A stretch of DNA of 64,000 bases from Brachybacterium kimchii (GTDB lineage: Bacteria > Actinomycetota > Actinomycetes > Actinomycetales > Dermabacteraceae), in NCBI RefSeq assembly GCF_023373525.1, contig NZ_CP097218.1:3906001-3970000 (forward strand), in the 5' to 3' direction. Shown here piece after piece: positions 1 through 8,552 of the stretch. Within the stretch, counting starts at the first letter, position 1; the number at the start of each line of letters is the position of its first letter. The notes under the pieces were generated by a model. The model ran no database searches and was not told the DNA's origin. It saw only the letters and a list, made by a program, of their open reading frames with translations. A program made the translations under genes and the position numbers.

Positions 1-1053
1 GCCTCCCAGTCGGACTTCGAGGACTTCACGCAGGCCGTCGGCGATGCCGCGGAGAAGAACGGCCAGGACCTGCCCTTCGAGTTCACGCGGGTGGACGACC
101 GCTCGGACGCGGTGACGCACATCAAGGAGCGCGAGGCCTACGGCGCCTTCGTGCTGCCCGCCTCGAAGGACGACAAGCTCGAGGTGCTCACCGCCTCGGC
201 GGCGAACACCTCGGTCTCCACGATGCTCGGCCAGACCGGGCGCAGCATCGTCGCCGCACAGACACAGGCCGTTCTCGCCCAGGCGCAGGAGAAGATGTCC
301 GACGGGTCCTCCCAGCAGTCCGGCGACCAGCAGACGCAGCAGGCGAGCGACCCCTCGGCCATGCAGGAGCAGATGCAGAAGCAGCTCGGCTCGATCATCG
401 GCGCCGCGCAGGCGGGTCTCCAGGGTCCGACGATCACCGACGTCGTGCCGCTCTCCGACGACGACCCCCAGGGCGCAGGCCTCGCCGTGGCCTCCCTGCC
501 GCTGACCATCGGCGGCATCGTGGGCGGCTCTCTCATGTCCTTCGGGCTCAAGGGCAGCTGGCGTCGACTGCTCGGCGTCGTGGTCTACGCGGTGGTCGGC
601 GGGCTCGCCATGGTGCTCATCCTCGACGCCTGGTTCGGCTTCGCCCCGGCCCCCGCCTTCGAGCTCTGGGCGGCCGTCACGCTGAGCCTCGCCGGCACGG
701 TCGGGCTCATCGTGGGGCTGAACAGTCTGATCGGCGGTGCGGGGATCGGCGTCGGCGCTCTGATCACGATGCTCATCGGCAACCCGATCTCCGGCGCGCA
801 GTCCCCGAAGGAGTTCCTGCCCGGTCCCTTCGGCGAGATCGGTCAGCTCTTCGTGCCCGGAGCGACCGGGACCCTGGTGCGGGACCTCTCCTACTTCCCC
901 GACGCGAGCCTCGTGCAGCCCTGGCTCGTCCTGGGCGGCTGGGTGGTCGTGGGCCTTCTGCTGATCATCCTCGGTCACCACCGCACGGGAGGGCACGCCC
1001 ACAAGGGCGAGCCGAGCCGGCGCGACGCGCAGCAGGAGCCGGCGGCGGCCTGA
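1..1053 (+). CDS. Integral membrane protein, ABC-2/YhgE-Pip-like (3' part)
   Basis: The reading frame is open from base 1, so the true start lies left of the window; the first ATG/GTG inside (91) is not the start. Visible: an extracytoplasmic-type segment with the motif EAYGAFVLP near 91-170, a Gln-rich stretch, then about six hydrophobic segments (470-975) and a charged His/Lys/Arg tail. This layout (outer domain followed by a C-terminal membrane block) resembles the ABC-2/YhgE-Pip permease-like families. Substrate and partner cannot be read from the sequence. It ends 123 bases before the prophage attachment site and is chromosomal. Family assignment is by resemblance only. Confidence 0.6.
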   Translation, partial: ASQSDFEDFTQAVGDAAEKNGQDLPFEFTRVDDRSDAVTHIKEREAYGAFVLPASKDDKLEVLTASAANTSVSTMLGQTGRSIVAAQTQAVLAQAQEKMSDGSSQQSGDQQTQQASDPSAMQEQMQKQLGSIIGAAQAGLQGPTITDVVPLSDDDPQGAGLAVASLPLTIGGIVGGSLMSFGLKGSWRRLLGVVVYAVVGGLAMVLILDAWFGFAPAPAFELWAAVTLSLAGTVGLIVGLNSLIGGAGIGVGALITMLIGNPISGAQSPKEFLPGPFGEIGQLFVPGATGTLVRDLSYFPDASLVQPWLVLGGWVVVGLLLIILGHHRTGGHAHKGEPSRRDAQQEPAAA

Positions 1054-1064
1054 AGGTGCGGCCC

Positions 1065-1100
1065 GGGCCGCCGGGCCGCCGGGCCGCCGGGCCGCCGGCC
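1065..1100. repeat. Tandem 8-bp GC repeat
   Basis: Four perfect copies of GGGCCGCC followed by a partial copy, directly after the stop codon at 1053. Such a run folds readily and may act as a transcription terminator for the upstream gene. A simple slippage-prone repeat is the alternative. Confidence 0.7.
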
Positions 1101-1176
1101 CCCGGTCGACGGCCCCGGCCTCGCAGCCATCATCCGATAAGGTTTCCTGGCGGCGAGGCCCGTGGGTCCGCCGCCG

Positions 1177-1215
1177 GGAGGGATGACAGAGCGGCCGAAT
1201 GTGGTGGTCTTGAAA
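1177..1215. repeat. attL core (39-bp tRNA-Ser 5' half)
   Basis: Exact 39-bp match to 37380-37418. It covers the tRNA acceptor 5' strand, D arm and anticodon arm to the last base of the anticodon loop; the sequence then diverges into phage DNA, so this copy is a dead tRNA fragment. The integrase gene ends 35 bases to the right. The chromosomal DNA just left (GATAAGG at about 1136) may be the original tRNA promoter, now cut off from the tRNA. Confidence 0.93.
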
Positions 1216-1250
1216 TCCATCCGGACACCGCAGGTCACGGCCGGATCGGG

Positions 1251-2438
1251 TCACCCGTGCAGGGGGACGACCACTCCCGAACCCTCCGAGGCCCCGGCGT
1301 CCTCGCCGTCGCCTGTGTTCAATCCGTGAGCGGCCAGCGCCGCCGTGCGCGCAGCGTCGAGCGACCCCGCCACCGCGTCCAGGTCCGAGTCCCACAGGTC
1401 CGCGTACCGGTCCAACGTCATCGCCGCCGAGCGGTGCCCCAGCATCCGTTGCACCGCTTTCACGTGCGCCCCCGACTGCACGGCGAGGGACGCGGCCGTG
1501 TGCCGCAGGTCGTGGATCCGGAGGTAGTCCACCCCGGCGTCCTCAAGGGCGGCCTGCCACCAGAGCCGGCGGCCCCGGCGCACGCGCCCCGGCGTCCGGA
1601 GGTACTCCCCGCGCGGGGCCGGGAACAGGAGCGCCATGGGGTCGCGGCCCTCGGTCTCGTCCGCGACCATCCGGGCGACGAACCCGGGCAGGTACAGGGT
1701 GCGCCGCTCGTGGGTCTTCGGCGTCCCCACCTTCCACCCGTTCCGCGTGGGCACCACGGCGCGGTCCACCCGCACCCTCGCGCCCTGCACGTCCATCACG
1801 CGCAGCGCGGCAGCCTCACCCCACCGCAGCCCCCCATAGGCGAGGAGGTAGACGAGCGTGCGGTGCTCCCCGGCGCGCTCCGCGACGGAGCGGACCTCCA
1901 GGTGCGACAGGTACCGGTGGGCTGACGAGCGGGCGCGGGGCAGCGTGATCCCGCGCGCCGGGTTCACCGCGATCCGGCGATCCCGCACGGCGGTGTCGAG
2001 CATCTGGGCGAGCACGGCGTGCGCGCGCCGCACGACTGTCGGGGACTTCCCCGCATCCACGAGGTCCGCGATCCACGCCTCCACCTCGGAGGGCAGGATC
2101 CGCGCGACCGAGGTACGGCCGAACCGGGGGCGGACGTGGATCCGCCATGCCCCCTCGATCCCATCGAGCGTGGACGGCTTCACGCGGGTGCGCTTCGCCC
2201 GCAGCCACGGGTCCGCGAGCTCGGCCAGGTGGATCCGGCCGGCGGACACCTCCACGAACTCGCCGCGCCGCTTCGCGCCCTCGGCGTCCGTGAGCCATGC
2301 CTCCGCGTCCCGCTTCGTGGGGAACCCGCGCTTCATGGACTGTCGGCCGTCGGGCTTCCGGTACCGGACGAGATAGCGCGGCTTCCCCGTCCGCGCGTCC
2401 GTGTACTGCTTGACCTTCGGGTTCGCGGTGTCCCTCAT
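1251..2438 (-). CDS. int: Tyrosine recombinase integrase
   Basis: 395 aa. Catalyses site-specific integration at the adjacent tRNA-Ser site. N-terminal Arm-type/SAM-like DNA-binding region, then a catalytic domain with Arg in GGLRWGE (about residue 205), the HDLRHT box (about 310), LGH (about 333) and the nucleophile Tyr in LDRYADLW (about 345). Start chosen at the ATG (2438) that overlaps the stop of the upstream metalloprotease gene as ATGA; a longer open frame exists but reads through that gene. It is the last gene of the leftward repressor operon, beside attL, as usual for phage integrases. The unusual point is co-transcription with the lysogeny repressor. Confidence 0.95.
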   Translation of the reverse strand: MRDTANPKVKQYTDARTGKPRYLVRYRKPDGRQSMKRGFPTKRDAEAWLTDAEGAKRRGEFVEVSAGRIHLAELADPWLRAKRTRVKPSTLDGIEGAWRIHVRPRFGRTSVARILPSEVEAWIADLVDAGKSPTVVRRAHAVLAQMLDTAVRDRRIAVNPARGITLPRARSSAHRYLSHLEVRSVAERAGEHRTLVYLLAYGGLRWGEAAALRVMDVQGARVRVDRAVVPTRNGWKVGTPKTHERRTLYLPGFVARMVADETEGRDPMALLFPAPRGEYLRTPGRVRRGRRLWWQAALEDAGVDYLRIHDLRHTAASLAVQSGAHVKAVQRMLGHRSAAMTLDRYADLWDSDLDAVAGSLDAARTAALAAHGLNTGDGEDAGASEGSGVVVPLHG

Positions 2439-2845
2439 GCGCACATCAACTCCCGATGCTCGAGGACCTCCCGGTAGGCGAGGACGACGGGGCGGGTGAC
2501 GCCGAGCTCGTCCGCGAGGGCGCCGGGATGGCATCCCACGATCGTCTCGGCCTGCTCGTAGGCCATGCCGGGCACGAGGAGGCGGGCGGCGAACCGCCAG
2601 GCGCGCTCCTCAATGTGCGGCGGCTGGGGGCCGTCGTCTCCGTAGGTCGCGTGGCCGAGCTCGTGAGCGAGCACGGAGCGAGACTGCACGGCGGTCATGC
2701 GGGGGTCCAGCCAGATCGACCGGTGGCGCAGTGACCATTGGCCATCCCGGCCGTCCATGGGCCGCCACCAGATGCGGATGCCATGGTCATGAGCGAGGTC
2801 GATCAATCGGACCATCGGCGGTCCCGGCAGCGAGGTCGTAGTCAT
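2435..2845 (-). CDS. ImmA/IrrE-type metallopeptidase
   Basis: 136 aa. Contains the zinc-protease motif HELGH in LAHELGHATYG (about residue 56) and a downstream Glu in EERAWRFAARLLVP, typical of ImmA/IrrE proteases that cleave phage or ICE repressors. Start taken at ATG 2845, which follows a purine-rich stretch; the frame is open further upstream but that part is a shadow of the repressor gene. It overlaps the repressor gene by 59 bases and the integrase by 4, so the three are translationally linked. Likely role: inactivating the neighbouring repressor on induction, by analogy with ImmA-ImmR of ICEBs1. Not shown by sequence alone. Confidence 0.82.
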   Translation of the reverse strand: MTTTSLPGPPMVRLIDLAHDHGIRIWWRPMDGRDGQWSLRHRSIWLDPRMTAVQSRSVLAHELGHATYGDDGPQPPHIEERAWRFAARLLVPGMAYEQAETIVGCHPGALADELGVTRPVVLAYREVLEHRELMCA

Positions 2846-3206
2846 CGGGGGAGGGCTCCTCTCCGTAGTCCGCGGGGGACTGGATTGTGTGTGGGGTGTG
2901 CTCTGCGTGCGCCAGGCGGCGCCCGAGCTCGCGGAGGAGGGCCGGGTACGGGTAGCTGGAGAGCCCCGGGGCATCGGTGACGCGGAGCCGCTTCGCGGTC
3001 TCCTCTGACACGAGACCGGCACGATATAGCGCCTCTGGGACAGGCCGGCCGTAGTGGTGGGCAATGCGGATCACGGCCTCCGGGGAGGGCTTCGCGCCCT
3101 TGCGCCATCGGGAGACGTTGGACTGGTCGAGGTCTGCGACGCGGGCGATGGCTGCCTGGGAGGCGCCGCCGGTGATTTCGGCCAGGTAGTCAGTGAATGA
3201 GTCCAT
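2787..3206 (-). CDS. Phage repressor, Cro/CI-type HTH
   Basis: 139 aa. N-terminal helix-turn-helix: SQAAIARVADLDQSNVSRW (residues about 15-35), then a region with LPVP-like spacing and an acidic C-terminus. First gene of the leftward operon with immA and int, and divergent from the Cro-like gene at 3424. Start placed at ATG 3206 (MDSF); an upstream ATG at 3227 would lie inside the palindromic operator at 3216-3233. The operator right at the start codon suggests autoregulation. It is the best candidate to bind the TGCG-N4-CGCA palindromes in front of the three rightward promoters. Confidence 0.85.
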   Translation of the reverse strand: MDSFTDYLAEITGGASQAAIARVADLDQSNVSRWRKGAKPSPEAVIRIAHHYGRPVPEALYRAGLVSEETAKRLRVTDAPGLSSYPYPALLRELGRRLAHAEHTPHTIQSPADYGEEPSPDDYDLAAGTADGPIDRPRS

Positions 3207-3215
3207 GCGTGGATC

Positions 3216-3233
3216 GTATGCGCGCACTCATAC
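3216..3233. promoter_or_regulatory. Operator palindrome before repressor gene
   Basis: GTATGCGCGCACTCATAC, an imperfect palindrome with outer arms GTATG/CATAC. It matches the TATGCG-N4-CGCATA family found at the phage rightward promoters and lies 10-27 bases upstream of the repressor start, where bound protein would block transcription or initiation. Confidence 0.6.
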
Positions 3234-3343
3234 ATTTGACGTCCCCCAAACGGGCGGCGGGCCGGGGTGAACCGCCAGGGCGGGGCACGTTTCGGCCGAG
3301 GACCAGGCCTCTACCTCTAGGTATGCGCGCACGCACCTATCGC

Positions 3344-3372
3344 TTGCGCGATCGCATCGGAGGCTGTAGCGT
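3344..3372 (+). promoter_or_regulatory. Early rightward promoter PR with embedded operator
   Basis: -35 TTGCGC (3344-3349), 17-bp spacer, -10 TAGCGT (3367-3372). The -35 lies inside the palindrome CTTGCG-CGAT-CGCATC (3343-3358). A weaker TATGCG site is at 3322-3337. Drives the Cro-like gene and the early recombination/replication block. The same architecture recurs at 9817 and 14289. Confidence 0.7.
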
Positions 3373-3387
3373 ATGCGGTGACGCATA
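3372..3387. promoter_or_regulatory. Perfect operator palindrome
   Basis: TATGCGGTGACGCATA: 6-bp perfect inverted arms around 4 bases, overlapping the last base of the -10 box and the start of transcription of the early promoter. Best example of the operator family. A degenerate copy (GATGCG-CACC-AGCATC) follows at 3392-3407. Confidence 0.7.
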
Positions 3388-3423
3388 GCCCGATGCGCAC
3401 CAGCATCCACGAGAGGAGGTGTC

Positions 3424-3639
3424 ATGCCTCGACTTCGCATCAACCGCTCGGTCCTTGACGACTACATGGCCGCGGAGGGGATCCGCTCCCGAAACGCGCT
3501 CGCGAAGCGCATGGGGGTCAACTCGGCCACCGTCTACCGCGTTCTGAGCGGCTCGCAGGCCCCAGGAGAGCGGTTCTACCTCGGCCTCAAGACCGCGTTC
3601 CCCGGTCGATCCATGGACGACCTGCTCGTCAAGCAGTGA
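3424..3639 (+). CDS. Cro-like HTH DNA-binding protein
   Basis: 71 aa, all helix-turn-helix: [19 protein letters not shown] at residues about 22-41. First gene of the rightward early transcript, preceded by a strong ribosome site (GAGAGGAGG). Position divergent from the CI-like repressor and small size fit a Cro-type switch protein that binds the shared operators and favours lytic growth. Function by position and fold only. Confidence 0.8.
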   Translation: MPRLRINRSVLDDYMAAEGIRSRNALAKRMGVNSATVYRVLSGSQAPGERFYLGLKTAFPGRSMDDLLVKQ

Positions 3640-3696
3640 CAGCAGAACGCCCCCGGCCAATGACCGAGGGCGCCCCACACACACCAAGGAGTCTAC

Positions 3697-3888
3697 ATGC
3701 CCGCCGTGACAGCACTCATGACCCCCGCCGAGGTCGCCACCTACCTCGGCGTGAAGCCCAAGACACTCGAGGGCTGGCGCTACAAGCGCACCGGCCCCCC
3801 GTTCATCAAGCGGGGCCGCGTCGTCCGCTACCGCGCCGACGCCCTCCAGGAGTGGCTGGACCAGAGCGAGGTGGCCACCAGTGCCTGA
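3697..3888 (+). CDS. HTH_17/excisionase-like DNA-binding protein
   Basis: 63 aa. Winged-helix MerR/excisionase pattern: [22 protein letters not shown] followed by a [14 protein letters not shown] wing and a terminal helix DALQEWLDQ. This fold is shared by phage excisionases (Xis) and small regulators. Preceded by CAAGGAG. It is in the early rightward operon and could direct excision with the integrase; it is not beside int, so a regulatory role is equally open. Confidence 0.75.
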   Translation: MPAVTALMTPAEVATYLGVKPKTLEGWRYKRTGPPFIKRGRVVRYRADALQEWLDQSEVATSA

Positions 3889-3991
3889 CCTCAACGGCTA
3901 CGACGCCGCCTGTGCCATCGCCCTCCTGCTCCTCCTCGGCGCCGCCTGGCGCGAGGTCCTCACCTACTACCGGAAGGGAAACCGGTCATGA
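3881..3991 (+). CDS. Small predicted membrane protein (36 aa)
   Basis: GTG start overlapping the end of the preceding gene by 8 bases and stop overlapping the next start as ATGA. Encodes one hydrophobic segment, [14 protein letters not shown], followed by a basic tail (YYRKGNRS). Tight overlaps on both sides and membrane-like composition argue that it is a real gene. Function unknown. Confidence 0.5.
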   Translation: MPDLNGYDAACAIALLLLLGAAWREVLTYYRKGNRS

Positions 3992-4932
3992 CCGCCACCG
4001 CCCGCCAGATCCTCCCCGCCGCTGCCGACGGCACCGAGCAGTGGAAGGACCAGCGAACCGCCGGATTCGGAGGCACCAACGCCGCCGATCTGTTCCTCGG
4101 CACCACGTCCCGCTTCCGCCTCTGGCGGGAGAAGCGCGGCCTGGCATCCAAGGAGGAGGTGTCCCCGGCGCTCCAGGCACTGTTCGACCACGGCCACGAG
4201 CGGGAGAAGCCCCTCGCGGACCGCTTCACCCGGGAGACCGGGCTCAAGGTCCGGAACACGGGCACGTGGGCACGGAAGGACCGCCCCTGGGCGCTCGCGA
4301 ACCCGGACCGTCTCGTCGGCACCGACGGCCTCCTGGAAATCAAGACGACCGGGGGCCGCGCCGAGGCCGTGGACTGGTGGACCTCCGGTCGTGTCCACCC
4401 GAAGGCGTGGGTCCAGGCCCATTGGTACGCCTACGTCACCGGCCGCACCGTCCTCTGGTTCATCGCGGAGGTGGACCGGGTGCCGTTCATCCTCGGCCCG
4501 TACGACGCGGACCAGGGACTGATCGAGACCCTCGCGGACCTGGCCGCCGATTTCTGGGCGACCGTGCAGGACGGCAGCGCCCCGGACGACACCCCGGAGC
4601 CGTCCCGGGAGATCGCCTACGTGCCCCCGGCCGACGGCACCGAGGTCGTCATCGACCCGTGGGACGACCTGTCCGAGACCGTGCAGGGCCTCGCGACCCT
4701 CAAGGCCGATGCCAAGTACATCGCGGAGGAGGTCAAGGCCGCCGAGGCGATCGTCCAGGAGGCCATGGGCGGCGCGGAGGTACTCCGCTCCCGCGACGGC
4801 ACGCAGCTCGTCACGTGGAAGCCCACGAAGCCCCGCACGTCGCTCGACAAGGACGCGATGCGCGCCGACGGCATCAACCCCGACGACTACATGAAGGCCG
4901 GCAAGCCCGGCCGCCAGTTCCTCGTGAAGTGA
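3988..4932 (+). CDS. YqaJ-family exonuclease (RecE/lambda Exo-like)
   Basis: 314 aa. PD-(D/E)XK nuclease of the YqaJ viral recombinase family: N-terminal [16 protein letters not shown], acidic residue in [10 protein letters not shown], ExK in LLEIKTT (about residues 106-120) and [12 protein letters not shown], the family Q-motif, near 142-153. It would resect double-strand ends 5' to 3', leaving single strands for the RecT annealing protein encoded 14 bases downstream. C-terminal third is helical with a conserved-looking KPTKPRTS stretch. Together with recT and ssb it forms the phage recombination module. Confidence 0.88.
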   Translation: MTATARQILPAAADGTEQWKDQRTAGFGGTNAADLFLGTTSRFRLWREKRGLASKEEVSPALQALFDHGHEREKPLADRFTRETGLKVRNTGTWARKDRPWALANPDRLVGTDGLLEIKTTGGRAEAVDWWTSGRVHPKAWVQAHWYAYVTGRTVLWFIAEVDRVPFILGPYDADQGLIETLADLAADFWATVQDGSAPDDTPEPSREIAYVPPADGTEVVIDPWDDLSETVQGLATLKADAKYIAEEVKAAEAIVQEAMGGAEVLRSRDGTQLVTWKPTKPRTSLDKDAMRADGINPDDYMKAGKPGRQFLVK

Positions 4933-4946
4933 AGGAGACAGCAGAC

Positions 4947-5753
4947 ATGAGCACCCGAGAGCTCGCCCTCCCCGAGAGTGGGGACCCGAACGACTGGACG
5001 CAGCAGGAGGCCGCCCTCGTGGAGGCCGCCGGGCTGATCACCCGCAACCCACGCGGGGGCATGGACCTCGCCCCGCGCGCGACCGTGGAGTCCTTCCTGG
5101 CGCACTGCCGCCGGACGGGCCTGGATCCCATCGCCCGCCAGATCTACGCGATCTGCCGGAAGGGCCGCTGGGGGATCCAGGTCTCCATCGACGGCGCCCG
5201 CCTGATCGCGGAGCGCTCCGGCCAGTACGAGGGGCAGACCGCCGCCCAGTGGACCGCGGACGGCCGGGAGTGGTTGGACGTGTGGCTGGACCAGGAGGCC
5301 CCTGCGGCTGCCCGCGTCGGCGTGTACCGCACCGGTTTCCGTGAGGCCGTCTACGGCGTCGCCCGGTTCTCCGAGTACAACGCGGGCGGGCCCATGTGGC
5401 AGAAGATGCCCGCCACGATGATCGCGAAGTGCGCCGAGATGCTGGCGCTCCGCAAGGCGTTCCCGCAGGATCTGTCCGGCCTGTACTCCACGGACGAGAT
5501 GGACCAGGCGGGGCAGCCCCAGCAGGCCGCCCAGGTCCACGAGGAGCGCATGGCGGAGCCCGGCGAGGAGGACGCCGTAATCGACGCCGAGGTCGTGGAG
5601 GACTCCCCGCAGTGGCTGGACCGGATCGCGAAGGCCGCGACGGTGCAGGACCTCGGCGCCGTGTGGCAGGACGCCGCCGCCGCGCACGCCGTGGATGAGG
5701 GCCTCCGGGCCGCGTTCGCCCAGCGGGGCGCCGACCTCAAGGCCGCCGCGTGA
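4947..5753 (+). CDS. recT: RecT/Bet-family single-strand annealing protein
   Basis: 268 aa. Contains [20 protein letters not shown] and [16 protein letters not shown] (residues about 55-95), [20 protein letters not shown] (about 150-170) and [15 protein letters not shown], all hallmarks of the RecT/Bet annealing family. Start ATG 4947 with GAAGGAG 12 bases upstream; the open frame extends far left but only as a shadow of other genes. Acidic Gln-rich linker then a helical tail. Works with the upstream YqaJ exonuclease in homologous recombination of phage DNA. Confidence 0.93.
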   Translation: MSTRELALPESGDPNDWTQQEAALVEAAGLITRNPRGGMDLAPRATVESFLAHCRRTGLDPIARQIYAICRKGRWGIQVSIDGARLIAERSGQYEGQTAAQWTADGREWLDVWLDQEAPAAARVGVYRTGFREAVYGVARFSEYNAGGPMWQKMPATMIAKCAEMLALRKAFPQDLSGLYSTDEMDQAGQPQQAAQVHEERMAEPGEEDAVIDAEVVEDSPQWLDRIAKAATVQDLGAVWQDAAAAHAVDEGLRAAFAQRGADLKAAA

Positions 5754-6112
5754 CTCGGCCCCGCGTCCCCCGGGACGTGGCCGAGCTCGTCCGGTGGAGG
5801 GACCGGGACCAGTGCCAGCGGTGCGGCGTCTACACCGCGGGCGGGTCCATCCACCACCGGCAGGGCAGGGGAGGGGACTCGCCGCACAGCCCGGCGAACC
5901 TCGTCCTCCTGTGCGGCTCCGGGACCACGGGTTGCCACGGCTGGGTCCATGCCCACCCGGCGGCGGCCTACGCGGCGGGCCTCATGGTCCGCCGCCTCGG
6001 GATCCTCACCCCTGCGGAGGTCCCGATCACCACGCCGCGCGGGGAGGTCTACCTCCTCCCCGACGGCTCCACCAGCCTCACCACCCACCCCATGAAGGAG
6101 ACCACCGCATGA
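5750..6112 (+). CDS. HNH endonuclease-like protein
   Basis: 120 aa, GTG start overlapping the recT stop as GTGA. Zinc-type CQRCG pair near residues 24-27, HH in SIHHRQGR (about 34-41), then [21 protein letters not shown] carrying the Asn and terminal His of an HNH fold. Probably a structure- or sequence-specific nuclease of the replication/recombination block. It is far from the terminase genes, so a packaging role (as for HK97 gp74) is less likely. Confidence 0.75.
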   Translation: MTRPRVPRDVAELVRWRDRDQCQRCGVYTAGGSIHHRQGRGGDSPHSPANLVLLCGSGTTGCHGWVHAHPAAAYAAGLMVRRLGILTPAEVPITTPRGEVYLLPDGSTSLTTHPMKETTA

Positions 6113-6660
6113 GCAACGAAACGATCGTGACCGTCGTCGGCAACCTGACCGCCGACCCGGAGCTGCGCTTCACCCAGGCCGGCATCGCCGTCGCCGGCTT
6201 CACCATCGCGTCCACCCCGCGCACGTTCAACCGGCAGTCCCAGCAGTGGGAGGACGGGGAAGCCCTGTTCCTGCGCTCGTCCGCGTGGCGCGACGCCGCG
6301 GAGAACGTCGCGGAGTCCCTGGAGAAGGGCTCCCGCGTCATCGCCCAGGGCCACCTCCGCCAGCGGTCGTTCACCGACCGGGAGGGGAACCAGCGCACGT
6401 CCATCGAACTGGACGTGCTGGAGATCGGCCCGTCGCTCCGGTACGCGACCGCGAAGCCGGTCAAGGTCAACCGACAGCAGGGCGGGGGACAGGCGTACGC
6501 GGCGCCGCAGGGTCAGCAGGGCGGGTTCTCCGGCCCCGGGCAGCCCCAGGGCGGGCAGACGTGGCCCGACGCCGCACAGCCCGGCCAGGGCGCACCGCAG
6601 GGCGGCGGCTACGCACCCCAGGGAGGTGGGACCGGTGACTACTCGGAACCTCCTTTCTGA
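6109..6660 (+). CDS. ssb: Single-stranded DNA-binding protein
   Basis: 183 aa. N-terminal OB fold ([54 protein letters not shown]) to about residue 115, a long Gly/Gln/Pro linker, and the acidic C-terminal tip DYSEPPF used by bacterial SSBs to recruit partner proteins. Start overlaps the HNH stop as ATGA. Covers single-stranded phage DNA during replication and RecT-mediated recombination. Confidence 0.95.
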   Translation: MSNETIVTVVGNLTADPELRFTQAGIAVAGFTIASTPRTFNRQSQQWEDGEALFLRSSAWRDAAENVAESLEKGSRVIAQGHLRQRSFTDREGNQRTSIELDVLEIGPSLRYATAKPVKVNRQQGGGQAYAAPQGQQGGFSGPGQPQGGQTWPDAAQPGQGAPQGGGYAPQGGGTGDYSEPPF

Positions 6661-7141
6661 GGCCCGCTCCCGGCACGCTCCGGTCACTCGGCACGCGATC
6701 CCGCACGGTGCCGCGATGGCGGCCGCTCACGCCTACGTCGAGGACGAGGACGGGTGCTACGTGTCCACGTACTCGGTCGGCTCCCACGGGTACGCCCAGA
6801 AGTCGTGGGCGTGGCTGGACGACGAGGGCGTGCGGCACTCCGCGACCACGACCGCGCACCGAGCGGCGTGGACGTACTGGCAGGGGCCGATCCCCGGCGG
6901 GCTCACCATCGACCACCTGTGCAAGAACCGCCGGTGCGTCCGCCGCGAGCACCTCCGCATGGTCACGAACCACGAGAACGCCCGGCGCACGGCCGGGAGG
7001 GACTGGCCGCTCGGGGAGTGCCTCCACGGTCACCCGAACTCGGAGCTCGTGCTCCGGTCTGGGCGCCTCCGGTGCCGAGTCTGCGAGCGCGAGAGGCAGC
7101 GCACCTACCGGGCGCGCCGAGCGGCGCGTACCACCACCTGA
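6626..7141 (+). CDS. HNH homing-type endonuclease
   Basis: Up to 171 aa. HNH_3-like core [19 protein letters not shown] followed by VTNHENARR (residues about 92-120), and a C-terminal CLHGH...[10 protein letters not shown] zinc-binding part, the usual make-up of free-standing HNH nucleases in actinophages. The start is uncertain: GTG at 6626 or 6635 lies inside ssb, while ATG 6716 (MAAAHAY) also leaves an intact protein. The frame overlaps the end of ssb by up to 35 bases, which fits insertion of a mobile nuclease gene next to an essential gene. Domain call is firm, exact role is not. Confidence 0.75.
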   Translation: MGPVTTRNLLSEARSRHAPVTRHAIPHGAAMAAAHAYVEDEDGCYVSTYSVGSHGYAQKSWAWLDDEGVRHSATTTAHRAAWTYWQGPIPGGLTIDHLCKNRRCVRREHLRMVTNHENARRTAGRDWPLGECLHGHPNSELVLRSGRLRCRVCERERQRTYRARRAARTTT

Positions 7142-7233
7142 CCCACCGCCCCGGCCCCGCGCAGGGCGGCGACGGCTCACGACCGAGCCGGGGCACGCGA
7201 ACAGCAGCACCCACACGAGAGAAGGAGGACCCC

Positions 7234-7599
7234 ATGGGACGCTCACGAGCGAGCGCGCGCGCCGCCGGCACCAGGTTCGAGCGGTCGGTAGCGGACTACC
7301 TCGCCGCGACCGTGGATGACCGGATCGACCGGCGCGTGAAGCACGGGGCGAAGGACCGCGGCGACGTGGGCGGCGTGCGCGCCGTCCTCGGCGGCCGGGT
7401 CGTCATCGAGTGCAAGGACGTGGCCCGCACCGACCTTGCCGGGTGGGTCCACGAGTCCCACGTGGAGATGGGCAACGACGATGCCGTGGCCGGTCTCGTG
7501 GTCCACAAGCGCCGCGGAACGGCGGACCCGGCCGACCAGTACGTGACCATGACCGTCCGGGACCTCGTGGCCCTGCTCGTCGGCACGAGGCCGGCATGA
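7234..7599 (+). CDS. Holliday-junction resolvase-like PD-(D/E)XK nuclease
   Basis: 121 aa, preceded by GAAGGAGG. Motif order FERSVADYLA, then KHGAKDRGDVGGV and VVIECKD (the D...ExK catalytic pattern, residues about 37-61), basic elsewhere. Similar small proteins in actinophages are annotated as Holliday junction resolvases. It sits between single-strand binding and replication genes, consistent with resolving branched DNA before packaging. A restriction-like nuclease role is the alternative. Confidence 0.72.
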   Translation: MGRSRASARAAGTRFERSVADYLAATVDDRIDRRVKHGAKDRGDVGGVRAVLGGRVVIECKDVARTDLAGWVHESHVEMGNDDAVAGLVVHKRRGTADPADQYVTMTVRDLVALLVGTRPA

Positions 7600-8552
7600 G
7601 CGGCGGCGTGCCATGGGGCAAGGTCTACGGCGATCTCTGGCGACACGAGAAGTGGGTGGGCCTGTCCAAGGGCGGGAAGGCGCTGTGGACGTCCTCGTTC
7701 TCCTGGTCCAAGGAGTCCAAGACGTACGGCCGCATCCCCGGGCACCTGCTCTTCATCTTCGACGGCACGGCCGACGAGGCTGCCGAGCTCGTCTCCTCCG
7801 GCCTCTGGGACCGCGACGGCACCGACTACCTGTTCCACGACTGGGACGAGCGCCAGGAGAGCCTGGCGAAGGACCGCGACGTGTCCGAGAAACGAGCCGA
7901 AGCAGGCCGCAGGTCGGCCGAAAAGCGCAGGTCACAGAAGAAAGCAGGAACAAACGGGAACACCCCCCGAACAAGCGACGAACAAGCGCGAACAACGGGG
8001 GAGCACACCACCCCGGAGACCCCCTCCATGGGCCACGTGCAGCAGCCCGCCGAGACCCCCTCGGACGGACTGTTCCCGCTGGTCCAGGCCGGAAGCAGGA
8101 ACAAACGCGAACTAGAACGAGAACGAGAACGAGACCGAGAGGTCTCTACTACAAGCTCCTCCGCCGGTTCCACGCGGCAGAGCCGCGCGTTCGTGTACCC
8201 GGACGAGTTCGAGACGTGGTGGAGGGCCTACCCCCGCAAGGACGACAAGCGGAAGGCGCTCAGCCCCTGGAAGACGGCGCGCCGGTCCGTGTCCAACGAC
8301 GTCCTGATCGAAGGCGCCGAGCGGTACCGGGATGACCCGAACCGCTCCGACGCCTACACGAAGCTCCCCGCCACGTGGCTCAGCGGCCACTGCTGGGAGA
8401 ACGGACCACTCCCGTCCCGAGGCGGGCCCGCACCGCGTGACGGCTTCGCCCAGTCCCTCTCCGTCGTCCAGCAGTTCCGCGCGGCCCGTGCCGCCGAGGA
8501 CACCCAGCAGCTCCCCACCCAGCCCTACCCCGAAGCCAGGAGGCTCGCATGA
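7596..8552 (+). CDS. Phage replication protein, helicase-loader/initiator type
   Basis: 318 aa. ATG overlaps the resolvase-like stop. N-terminal part has winged-helix character (VYGDLWRHEKWVGLSKGGKALW) as in phage replisome organisers; a low-complexity basic middle rich in Arg/Glu/Thr contains an ERERERDRE stretch from a hexanucleotide repeat; the C-terminal part FETWWRAYPRKDDKRKALSPW is shared by many phage replication proteins of the DnaD/O type. Probably recognises the phage origin and recruits the host helicase together with the next gene. No helicase or polymerase motifs are present, so the phage depends on the host replisome. Confidence 0.7.
   Translation: MSGGVPWGKVYGDLWRHEKWVGLSKGGKALWTSSFSWSKESKTYGRIPGHLLFIFDGTADEAAELVSSGLWDRDGTDYLFHDWDERQESLAKDRDVSEKRAEAGRRSAEKRRSQKKAGTNGNTPRTSDEQARTTGEHTTPETPSMGHVQQPAETPSDGLFPLVQAGSRNKRELERERERDREVSTTSSSAGSTRQSRAFVYPDEFETWWRAYPRKDDKRKALSPWKTARRSVSNDVLIEGAERYRDDPNRSDAYTKLPATWLSGHCWENGPLPSRGGPAPRDGFAQSLSVVQQFRAARAAEDTQQLPTQPYPEARRLA
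8115..8138 (+). repeat. Hexanucleotide repeat inside replication gene
   Basis: Three perfect GAACGA units followed by a degenerate copy, encoding alternating Glu-Arg. Phage replication-initiator genes often contain the origin as short direct repeats, so this may mark the origin. It may also be just a flexible linker. Confidence 0.5.

Noticed and set aside
1177-1215. A second tRNA-Ser gene at the left end
   Set aside because: Only the 5' half is present; the anticodon 3' strand, variable and T arms are missing.
3636-4946. Long open frame upstream of the RecT start in the same phase
   Set aside because: It overlaps the HTH and YqaJ genes, is Arg/Pro-rich like a shadow of GC-rich coding DNA, and a good ribosome site starts recT at 4947.
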